DNA of 64,000 nt from the NCBI GenBank assembly GCA_910584985.1, contig CAJUDJ010000001.1, positions 1-64,000 of the forward strand, in the 5' to 3' direction. The position numbers were made by a program, and so were the translations under genes. This stretch comes from an uncultured Eubacterium sp. (GTDB lineage: Bacteria > Bacillota > Clostridia > Oscillospirales > Acutalibacteraceae). The notes under the pieces were generated by a model that searched no databases, was not told the DNA's origin, and saw only the letters and a list, made by a program, of their open reading frames with translations. Positions 9,069 through 15,788 of the stretch are shown here, one piece after another (the first letter of the stretch is position 1; each line of letters begins with the position of its first letter).

Positions 9069-9941
9069 TTATAAGTTCGTTTCGATAATTTTATGCGTTA
9101 ATTCCCGTGTGGGAAAATCGCAGCAGATCACACCGTAATAATACCCTTTTTTCAGCGGATACTGTAAAAGCCGGGGATTGATATATTCTGAATTTTTGTA
9201 CGGTCCTTTTATGCCGCCTGCGGTTGAAAGATAGTTTATAATATAGGTTCCGTTAAATTCTACTGCCTGATCCAGAAACGGTTTAACGGCTTCGGCCCAC
9301 TTTTCTTTAGGCTTATACATATACCTGTCCTGAATCATAAAGATTTCACTGTGCTCCCCTCCTGTTTCAAGCGGCAGCGGATTCGGAACCGTTTCGCCCT
9401 GATCTTCCCAGTGCGAACAGTTTATGCCGAAGCCCTTCCCTGCTTCCGCATTGCAGCGGTTGAGAAGAACAATCTTTCCTCTTACCTCATCAAGATCAGG
9501 TATTCGGTTTTCAAGAAACCACTTATCCCTGTCTTTTTCAATATAGGTATAAAATAGATTATGAGCACACGGTTCATCCGGCTCCCTGCTGTCATTTTTG
9601 AAAAGAAAAAAAATCGTTTCGCTTGGATTTTCAGAAAGGAAACGATAGCAGTGATTCAGAACATCTTCCATATCCATCTGTTTACCAAGCCGGTTTGGCG
9701 TATTAAAGGCTTTGGCAAAAGCATGCACCATTTTAAGCCTTTCCATTTTGCTTTCCACCCTGATATCAATCATACGAATTCCAAGACAAAGCTGTTCATA
9801 AATATTCCTGTTCTGGCATTTTGTAACATGCGAAAACTGCACATACTGTGTAACAGAATCATGCGTGCCGGGAATGTTATACTGCAAAACCGGCTTTTTG
9901 CCATTCAGATTTTGCATCCATCTGCATAAATTCATTTCCAT
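9069..9941 (-). CDS. Phosphatidylinositol-specific phospholipase C-like (PLC-X domain) protein
   Basis: This 290-residue protein matches the PI-PLC X-box core. IPGTHDSVT supplies the first catalytic histidine (about H27), GIRMIDIRV the conserved Asp/Arg pair (D59, R61), and KMVHAF the second histidine (about H73). Bacterial members cleave phosphatidylinositol or related phosphodiesters to a cyclic inositol phosphate. Secreted PI-PLCs carry a signal peptide; none is seen here, so the enzyme would be cytoplasmic or exported by another route, and the substrate may differ. The start at 9941 is chosen because AGGGTG lies 6 nt upstream. The gene stands alone and is divergent from the next pair. Confidence 0.82.
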   Translation of the reverse strand: MEMNLCRWMQNLNGKKPVLQYNIPGTHDSVTQYVQFSHVTKCQNRNIYEQLCLGIRMIDIRVESKMERLKMVHAFAKAFNTPNRLGKQMDMEDVLNHCYRFLSENPSETIFFLFKNDSREPDEPCAHNLFYTYIEKDRDKWFLENRIPDLDEVRGKIVLLNRCNAEAGKGFGINCSHWEDQGETVPNPLPLETGGEHSEIFMIQDRYMYKPKEKWAEAVKPFLDQAVEFNGTYIINYLSTAGGIKGPYKNSEYINPRLLQYPLKKGYYYGVICCDFPTRELTHKIIETNL

Positions 9942-9959
9942 AAATATCACCCTGAAGCA

Positions 9960-9988
9960 AGTATAGCACTTTTATTTTCTTTCTTCAA
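9960..9988 (-). promoter_or_regulatory. Sigma-A promoter of the PLC-like gene
   Basis: TTGAAG (9983-9988) and TATACT (9960-9965) on the minus strand are separated by 17 nt. It sits back to back with the promoter at 9993-10021. Confidence 0.75.
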
Positions 9989-9992
9989 CCGA

Positions 9993-10021
9993 TTGAAAAA
10001 TTGTTTATAAATATGTATAAT
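9993..10021 (+). promoter_or_regulatory. Sigma-A promoter of the CehA/McbA-like gene pair
   Basis: TTGAAA (9993-9998) and TATAAT (10016-10021) are separated by 17 nt, about 37 bp before the start at 10058. Confidence 0.78.
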
Positions 10022-10057
10022 TATATACATATACAAACTGTTTTTTGGAGCAACAAT

Positions 10058-10504
10058 ATGATTATTTTTGAAAAATCAGGCATTGTAGTGCCGGGGCAGG
10101 ACAAAACAAATATTTCCCTTTCCTTCTCTGTTCCGAACAAAATAAAAAAACTGATTATTGATTATGAATATACACCGAAGCTGCTTGCGGATAAAGCCAC
10201 TGCTTACGCACTGCTTGAAAAAAGCATAGAAACATATCTCGACTGCGAATACAATGCTGTGCCTGAGGATTTTATGCCTGTTAAAAACTTAATCACGCTT
10301 TCGCTTGATGAAAACGGAAGCTACAGAGGGGCGGCACACCGTCAGGCAGATAAACAGCACCATGAAATTTCCGAAAGCTTCGCTTCCCCCGGTTTTATAA
10401 AAGGAAAAATACATGCCGGGAAATGGCGGATTGTGCTGAATGTGCACTGCTGTGCCTGCAAAGTGAATTATAATATCAGAATTACAGGGGAGGCAGAAAT
10501 ATGA
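10058..10504 (+). CDS. Stand-alone N-terminal beta domain of a CehA/McbA-type metallohydrolase
   Basis: This 148-residue protein has no obvious catalytic motif. Its layout matches the N-terminal beta-rich domain usually fused to the PHP domain in CehA/McbA-family metallohydrolases: an early strand pair with FSVPNKIKKLIIDYEYTP, a middle YRGAAHRQ turn, then SPGFIKGKIHAGKWRIVLNV, which corresponds to the family's pattern of PGY-x-pG-...-pG-x-W-x-x-x-L. The start at 10058 has GGAG 7 nt upstream. Its stop overlaps the start of the PHP gene (ATGA), so the two are translationally coupled and probably work as a two-chain version of the usual fused protein. The assignment is by pattern recall. Confidence 0.6.
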   Translation: MIIFEKSGIVVPGQDKTNISLSFSVPNKIKKLIIDYEYTPKLLADKATAYALLEKSIETYLDCEYNAVPEDFMPVKNLITLSLDENGSYRGAAHRQADKQHHEISESFASPGFIKGKIHAGKWRIVLNVHCCACKVNYNIRITGEAEI

Positions 10505-11454
10505 AATACTATCCCTGCGAGCTTCATTGCCACACCATACATTCGGACGGCAATTTTACACCGCAGTCGCTTCAGGAGGCAGCCGTAAAAAACGAATTGT
10601 CGCTTATTGCGCTGACGGACCATAACACCTTCAGCGGCACAGCAGAGCTTCGAAAAGAAATCATTCCTTTTATAAAGGGAATTGAATGGACCACCTATTT
10701 CGGGCATATGCTTGTGCTTGGCACTGAAAGCTTTGTAGACTGGCGCGATGCAGTGCCGGATAATATTGATGAAAAAATTTCTGAAGTAAAAAAAGCAGGC
10801 GGAACAGTAGGTATTGCCCACCCGTTTCAATGCGGCTCGCCGATATGCACAGGCGGACGCTGGGAATTTCAGGTTCATAACTGGGAACAGACAGACTATA
10901 TGGAAATCTGGCACGAAGCTTTTCACAGCGGCAATACCGAAAACGAAAGAGCCGAGGCCCTTTGGAGTTCCCTGCTTGACAAGGGATATCATCTTGCAGC
11001 AAGCTACGGAAAGGACTGGCACAGGCCGCAGAATGACAACACGCTTTTCGGCTGTACTTATCTTGGAATGGACGGCGATATTAATGAAAAAAGTGCACTT
11101 TCTGCAATAAAGAACGGCAGAACCGTTGTTTCAACAGGTGCTGCATTTTTCTTTACCGTTAAACAGAACGGCAAAGAATATCATATTGGCGACACCGTAA
11201 ACGAGGGCATATGCAAATTCGATTTTCAAACGGATTTCCATAAAAGAGAAGCCTTTTCCGCCAAGAAACACATTGTATATAAAACAATAAAAATTATTAC
11301 AAACGGCAGAAAAACCGTTTGTGAAATCACCGCAAATCAGAACACTGCCGAAATACAGCTAATGAAAAATCACTGGTATCGGGCAGAGCTTTGGGGAACA
11401 ATAGATGAAACCGAACAGCCCCTTGCAATCACAAGCCCGATATATACAAAATAA
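10501..11454 (+). CDS. CehA/McbA-like PHP-domain metallohydrolase
   Basis: This 317-residue protein has the PHP metal-binding motifs in order: HCHTIHSDG near the N-terminus, ALTDHNTFSG, GIEWTTYFGHMLVLG, GTVGIAHPF and SYGKDWHRP. These histidines and aspartates build a multinuclear metal centre for phosphoester or related hydrolysis. The C-terminal third is beta-rich. The substrate cannot be read from sequence. It overlaps the upstream small gene by 4 nt, so the pair forms one operon. Confidence 0.85.
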   Translation: MKYYPCELHCHTIHSDGNFTPQSLQEAAVKNELSLIALTDHNTFSGTAELRKEIIPFIKGIEWTTYFGHMLVLGTESFVDWRDAVPDNIDEKISEVKKAGGTVGIAHPFQCGSPICTGGRWEFQVHNWEQTDYMEIWHEAFHSGNTENERAEALWSSLLDKGYHLAASYGKDWHRPQNDNTLFGCTYLGMDGDINEKSALSAIKNGRTVVSTGAAFFFTVKQNGKEYHIGDTVNEGICKFDFQTDFHKREAFSAKKHIVYKTIKIITNGRKTVCEITANQNTAEIQLMKNHWYRAELWGTIDETEQPLAITSPIYTK

Positions 11455-11461
11455 CCGAATC

Positions 11462-12280
11462 TCAACCATCTAATATACTGATTGCCCACAGATTTCGTAT
11501 TTGATTTTTTATTGCATCATATTCCCATTCTTTTTCTGAATTTTTACGGCTGTTCGGATCATTCACCCTGATTTTTCCGTTTTTATATTCTGTTAAAACG
11601 ATGAAATGGCCTGTTGTTGTAAAATCCCCAGGACCCATAGAGCATATAATCGGATTGCCGGCATCAAGATTTCTTATAATTCTGTTTTTATCAAGCGGAA
11701 GCTCCGTAACATCAAGGCCCAGCTGTTTTCCGCCCTCACTGATTAGTGCCCAGGAAGAACCTTTTTCTGTTATTCCGTTAAGCGCATATCCGTTTTTTTG
11801 CGCAAATGCTATGATTTTATCGGGCGACATATTTGCATCGCTTGTAAGATAATATGCAGCCATAGAAAGACAAACAGGGCCGCAACCTGTCAGACCCGCT
11901 AAATCGCCGCTGTATTTTATGTATCCCCATCGCTTGTCCCATTGCATAAACAGCGGCACGGTTCTGCTGTTTTTATATTCGCTTATATCCACTTTATGTT
12001 CTTTTCCGTGCTCCTTCGGATAAGAAAGCACAAAATCCTTCGTTTCGCTGTTTTTTCCGAGAAGCTCAATCAGCTTTTTGGGATATTCTTTATAATCTAT
12101 TCCGTTTTCATCCGCATAACTTTTAACAATACTTTGCGGGCTGTCATCCGAAAAAACATCAAAATCCGTGTTTCTTCCGGAATTTATAAATAGCAGCAAG
12201 GCTGCACCGAGCACAAAAAGCGAAAGCATCATAAATATTGTGAAAGAGCCTGCTTTGGATTTCCGTCTGCGTTTTGTCAT
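11462..12280 (-). CDS. Membrane-anchored C39-like cysteine peptidase
   Basis: This 272-residue protein starts with a basic patch (TKRRRKSKAG) and one membrane segment at about residues 13-33, so the rest is probably outside the cell. The domain is of the peptidase C39-like type: the catalytic cysteine in GLTGCGPVCLSMAAYY, the histidine in TGHFIVLTEY and the Asn/Asp in VNDPNS. Such proteins cut peptides or cell-wall stems; no partner is encoded nearby. The start at 12280 is preferred over an in-frame ATG four codons upstream because GGTG lies 6 nt before it. This ribosome site is inside the structured leader A, so translation is probably controlled by that structure. Confidence 0.8.
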   Translation of the reverse strand: MTKRRRKSKAGSFTIFMMLSLFVLGAALLLFINSGRNTDFDVFSDDSPQSIVKSYADENGIDYKEYPKKLIELLGKNSETKDFVLSYPKEHGKEHKVDISEYKNSRTVPLFMQWDKRWGYIKYSGDLAGLTGCGPVCLSMAAYYLTSDANMSPDKIIAFAQKNGYALNGITEKGSSWALISEGGKQLGLDVTELPLDKNRIIRNLDAGNPIICSMGPGDFTTTGHFIVLTEYKNGKIRVNDPNSRKNSEKEWEYDAIKNQIRNLWAISILDG

Positions 12281-12433
12281 AATAATCACCATACCTTTTC
12301 AGGCTACAAATCTTTCATTAAAATCATCAACACCTTATTGTAGCCTGACAAGGCATTAATGGTGATTACAGCCATATCAAAATTATGCTGCAGGCAAATT
12401 TTGAGGCAATATAATCGGATTCGTGTATTCTCC
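12281..12433 (-). promoter_or_regulatory. Structured 5' leader element, copy A
   Basis: On the minus-strand RNA this leader runs to the start of the C39 peptidase gene. It can fold into a first hairpin (TCAAAATT with AATTTTGA, enclosing TGCCTGCAGCA) and a long second hairpin. The second is built from AATCACCAT with ATGGTGATT, ATGCCTT with AAGGTAT, and CAGGCTACAA with TTGTAGCCTG, capped by a variable AT-rich loop. The outer helix holds GGTGATT, the Shine-Dalgarno sequence. The same architecture with compensatory base changes is present at 37144-37310 and 40555-40718. The core is 12281-12405; similarity with copies B and C extends weakly to about 12433. No known riboswitch class was recognised. 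Confidence 0.75.
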
Positions 12434-12440
12434 CATAACA

Positions 12441-12474
12441 TAAAAAACCACACAGGTTATCCCTGTGTGGTTTA
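12441..12474 (-). terminator. Terminator of nrdDG
   Basis: On the minus strand AACCACACAGG pairs with CCTGTGTGGTT and is followed by TTTTTT. It lies about 45 bp after the nrdG stop and directly before leader element A. Confidence 0.85.
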
Positions 12475-12519
12475 TTTTAGTCTGCTCAGCTTATATTCTG
12501 TTAAAGAAAAAATAAAGAT

Positions 12520-13044
12520 TTAATTAAGATACAAAATGATTTTCTTTTGCGCAAGCGTTTTCTGCACATCTATTACTCTCTGGTTTTCGGAACCACGGAA
12601 TTTCAGGCTGATATTTTTAAGTGCCTTTTCATACCGCCCGTCTACAAGCACATCCATCTGCCTGAGCAGTTCAGCCGATATTTCCGTATAAGCCCTTGAA
12701 GGAAGCTTTCCTGTGATTTCTTCAAGCGTGAAGCCGCTGTAGCACCAGATTGTTTTATTCGGATACTGTGCTTTGAAGCGTTTTACAAAATCCAGCAGCG
12801 GTTTCTGGTTTTCCGGCTCAAACGGTTCACCGCCAAGCAGGGAAAGCCCTGCAATCCAACCGGGTTTTAAAGAGTCAAGAATTTCATCCTGAATTTCTTT
12901 TGTGAAAGGTCTGCCGTATGCAAAATCCCATGCCATATCGTTGAAGCAGTCCGGGCAGTGATGGCGGCAGCCCGATACAAAAAGAGAGGTGCGCACGCCC
13001 TCTCCGTTTGCAATATCGTTTGTTTTTATCTCTGCAACATTCAT
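12520..13044 (-). CDS. nrdG: Anaerobic ribonucleotide reductase activating protein NrdG
   Basis: This 174-residue radical SAM activase has the cluster motif CRHHCPDC (C26, C30, C33) and the GGEPF-type glycine motif LLGGEPFEPEN that contacts S-adenosylmethionine. It makes the glycyl radical on NrdD. The start used here, MNVAEIKTND, lies one base after the nrdD stop; the open frame continues upstream but only as antisense-free overlap into nrdD coding sequence and is not needed. No strong Shine-Dalgarno is seen close to the ATG, which fits translational coupling to nrdD. Confidence 0.93.
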   Translation of the reverse strand: MNVAEIKTNDIANGEGVRTSLFVSGCRHHCPDCFNDMAWDFAYGRPFTKEIQDEILDSLKPGWIAGLSLLGGEPFEPENQKPLLDFVKRFKAQYPNKTIWCYSGFTLEEITGKLPSRAYTEISAELLRQMDVLVDGRYEKALKNISLKFRGSENQRVIDVQKTLAQKKIILYLN

Positions 13045-13045
13045 A

Positions 13046-15223
13046 TTATAAATGCAACACTCTTTCTTTAATTTCCTGCGTTCTTCCCTGATTCCAGAAC
13101 TGTGTGCCGATATATCCGCAGGTGCGGCGTGCAACATTCATTTTGTCCTGATCTTCATTGCCGCAGTTCGGACATCTCCAGACAAGCTTGCCGTCCCCGT
13201 TATCCACAACCTGAATTTCACCGTTATATCCGCAGCACTGGCAGTAATCGCTTTTTGTGTTCAGCTCTGCATACATAATATGGTCATAAATATACTGCAT
13301 AACGCTTAAAACAGCCGGAATATTATCCTGCATATTCGGAACCTCAACATAGCTGATGGCTCCGCCCGGTGAAAGCTTCTGGAATTCAGCTTCAAAGGAA
13401 AGCTTTGTGAACGCATCTATTTCCTCTGTAACATGAACATGATAGCTGTTTGTGATATAGTTTTTATCCGTTACACCCGGGATTTTTCCGAAACGCTTCT
13501 GAAGGCATTTTGAAAATTTATATGTAGTGGATTCAAGCGGTGTACCGTAAACCGAGAAATCAATATTTTCCTGTTTTTTCCATGTCTGGCAGGCATCGTT
13601 CATTTTCTGCATAACCGAAAGTGCAAAATCCTTTGCGTCCGGATCGGTATGGCTTTTGCCTGTCATATATTTAACACATTCATAAAGACCTGCATAACCG
13701 AGGGAAATGGTTGAATATCCGCCGTAAAGCAGTTTATCAATGGTTTCTCCTTTTTTAAGCCTTGCAAGAGCACCGTACTGCCAGAGAATCGGTGCAACAT
13801 CACTCGGTGTGCCGAGCAGTCTGTTGTGGCGGCACATCAGTGCACGGTAGCAAAGATCAAGCCTTTCATCAAATATATTCCAGAATTTTGTTAAATCTCC
13901 GCCTGATGAGCAGGCAATGTCAACCAGATTCAGTGTAACAACGCCCTGATTGAATCTGCCGTAATACTTCGGCTGATTTGTTTTGGGATCCACATAAGGT
14001 GTAAGGAACGAGCGGCATCCCATACAAGTGTAAACATTGGAATTTCCGTTTTTATCCACCTTAAGTTCTTTCATTTTCTTTGCGGAAATATAATCGGGAA
14101 CCATTCTTTTTGCCGTGCATTCTGCTGCAAGGCAGGTAACATCCCAGTATTTTGAGCCTTCAGTAATATTATCCTCATCAAGCACATAAATCAGCTTCGG
14201 GAAAGCAGGGGTAATCCATACGCCGCTTTCATTCTTAACGCCTTTTATGCGCTGGCGCAGAACCTCTTCAATAATCAGCTTAAGGTCATCCCTTGTCTGC
14301 CCCTCGGGAACTTCGTCAAGATACATAAACACGGTAACAAAAGGAGCCTGTCCGTTTGTGGTCATAAGCGTGATAACCTGATACTGAATCATCTGAACGC
14401 CGCGGTTGATTTCATCCCTTACACGGATTTCGGTAATTTTATCAACCTGTTCATCTGTTGGTTCAACGCCGGCAGCCTCAAGCTCTGCACGAACATCCTT
14501 TCTGAATTTCCTGCGGCTTAAATCAACAAACGGTGCAAGATGGGAAAGGCTGATGCTCTGCCCGCCGTACTGGCTGGATGCAATCTGCGCAATAATCTGT
14601 GTTGCAATATTGCAGGCAGTTGAAAAGCTGTGCGGCTTTTCAATCATTGTGCCGCTGATAACAGTTCCGTGCTGCAGCATATCCTCAAGATTAACAAGAT
14701 CACAGTTGTGCATATGCTGCGCAAAATAATCCGCATCGTGAAAATGAATAATGCCGTTTTCGTGGGCTTCAACAATTTCGGCAGGAAGCAGTATACGCTT
14801 TGTAAGATCCTTTGAAACCTCGCCTGCCATATAATCACGCTGAACACTGTTTACAGTGGGGTTCTTATTTGAATTTTCCTGCTTAACTTCTTCGTTATTG
14901 CATTCAATCAGCGTAAGAATCTGATTATCGGTTGTATTCGCTTTTCTGATAAGTGTGCGGTTATAACGGTATTTTACATATCTTCTTGCAACCTCAAATG
15001 CGCCCTGTGCCATAATCTGGTTTTCCACAATATCCTGAATTTCCTCAACAGAAAGGGCACGGTTTGCCTTCTGAATTTTAAATTCAACATATTCCGCAAT
15101 GTCATTGATCTGAGACGCGGTGAGCTCCTCCTTTTCGCAGGCTGCATTTGCCTTTGTTACGGCTACAATAATTTTGTTTAAATCAAAATCTGCTTCCGAA
15201 CCGTTTCTTTTAATGATTTTCAT
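13046..15223 (-). CDS. nrdD: Anaerobic ribonucleoside-triphosphate reductase NrdD
   Basis: This 725-residue class III ribonucleotide reductase starts with an ATP-cone domain (MKIIKRNGSEADFDL), which senses ATP/dATP. The catalytic barrel follows, with CMGCRSFL and the C-terminal zinc site CQCCGYNG...CPNCGNED. The glycyl-radical motif RRTCGYIG lies near the end and is followed by QFWNQGRTQEIKERV. It reduces NTPs to dNTPs without oxygen, usually with formate as electron donor. nrdG follows immediately, and pflB, a source of formate, lies divergently upstream. The promoter carries NrdR boxes, so repression by NrdR is expected. Confidence 0.96.
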   Translation of the reverse strand: MKIIKRNGSEADFDLNKIIVAVTKANAACEKEELTASQINDIAEYVEFKIQKANRALSVEEIQDIVENQIMAQGAFEVARRYVKYRYNRTLIRKANTTDNQILTLIECNNEEVKQENSNKNPTVNSVQRDYMAGEVSKDLTKRILLPAEIVEAHENGIIHFHDADYFAQHMHNCDLVNLEDMLQHGTVISGTMIEKPHSFSTACNIATQIIAQIASSQYGGQSISLSHLAPFVDLSRRKFRKDVRAELEAAGVEPTDEQVDKITEIRVRDEINRGVQMIQYQVITLMTTNGQAPFVTVFMYLDEVPEGQTRDDLKLIIEEVLRQRIKGVKNESGVWITPAFPKLIYVLDEDNITEGSKYWDVTCLAAECTAKRMVPDYISAKKMKELKVDKNGNSNVYTCMGCRSFLTPYVDPKTNQPKYYGRFNQGVVTLNLVDIACSSGGDLTKFWNIFDERLDLCYRALMCRHNRLLGTPSDVAPILWQYGALARLKKGETIDKLLYGGYSTISLGYAGLYECVKYMTGKSHTDPDAKDFALSVMQKMNDACQTWKKQENIDFSVYGTPLESTTYKFSKCLQKRFGKIPGVTDKNYITNSYHVHVTEEIDAFTKLSFEAEFQKLSPGGAISYVEVPNMQDNIPAVLSVMQYIYDHIMYAELNTKSDYCQCCGYNGEIQVVDNGDGKLVWRCPNCGNEDQDKMNVARRTCGYIGTQFWNQGRTQEIKERVLHL

Positions 15224-15328
15224 AGTGATTACCCCATATTTCCAAAGCAGGCTTATACCTATTTATATAAACCGAAACGCCTGCTTAATTATTACAAAAA
15301 GGTTACACCCGAACTGTGGTGCTTTATC

Positions 15329-15357
15329 ATCATACCAAAATATAGTGTTACTGTCAA
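15329..15357 (-). promoter_or_regulatory. nrdDG promoter
   Basis: TTGACA (15352-15357) and TATGAT (15329-15334) on the minus strand are separated by 17 nt. The spacer is occupied by an NrdR-like box, so a bound repressor would block RNA polymerase. Confidence 0.85.
15334..15349. promoter_or_regulatory. NrdR box 1 (promoter spacer)
   Basis: ACCAAAATATAGTGTT resembles the 16-bp NrdR consensus (acaCwAtATaTwgtgt). It lies between the -35 and -10 of the nrdDG promoter. Its GTGT end is 42 bp from that of box 2. Confidence 0.7.
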
Positions 15358-15374
15358 TAACTTTCTTCAAAAAA

Positions 15375-15390
15375 ATACAATATATTGTGT
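15375..15390. promoter_or_regulatory. NrdR box 2 (upstream of -35)
   Basis: ATACAATATATTGTGT is a close match to the NrdR consensus. The spacing of 42 bp to box 1 is four helical turns, placing both boxes on the same DNA face. Confidence 0.78.
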
Positions 15391-15399
15391 AATTTTTTG

Positions 15400-15679
15400 G
15401 AATTTACAACAAAAATAACGATATGTAGATTTTGCTTTTCAAGCTGTTAAATATGCATTTTTGGCTTGAAATGGGCAAAAATACCGCACATTCAAACAAA
15501 ATATTACAAAAGTGTAAATACAAATTGTATAATTTAATTTCGCATCTAAAAACCACTACATATTATGTATGAGGAATATACAACCACAATTTATTGTGGT
15601 TAGCTATAGATAACTTTAAGTTTGTGCAAAATCACTATAATTCTTGCAAAAAGCGGTTTATTTTCCAGATAAATATCAA
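15400..15679. other. Gene-free spacer between nrdD and pflB with a 20-nt palindromic hairpin
   Basis: This AT-rich stretch has no gene. AACCACAAT/ATTGTGGTT at 15582-15601 is a 9-bp perfect inverted repeat with a 2-nt centre, suited to a protein operator or a small hairpin. A TATAAT at 15528-15533 with TTACAA 18 nt upstream could be a second, more distal pflB promoter. Nothing else was recognised. Confidence 0.4.
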
Positions 15680-15708
15680 TTGCTTTATCGTTTTAAGTCT
15701 GTTATCAT
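15680..15708 (+). promoter_or_regulatory. pflB promoter
   Basis: TTGCTT (15680-15685) and TATCAT (15703-15708) are separated by 17 nt, about 80 bp before the pflB start. Confidence 0.6.
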
Positions 15709-15788
15709 AGTATTCAGCAGCAATCGTTGCACAGATATACATTATAAATACAGCGGCAGCTGATAATCATATTAAGGAGGATATATTT

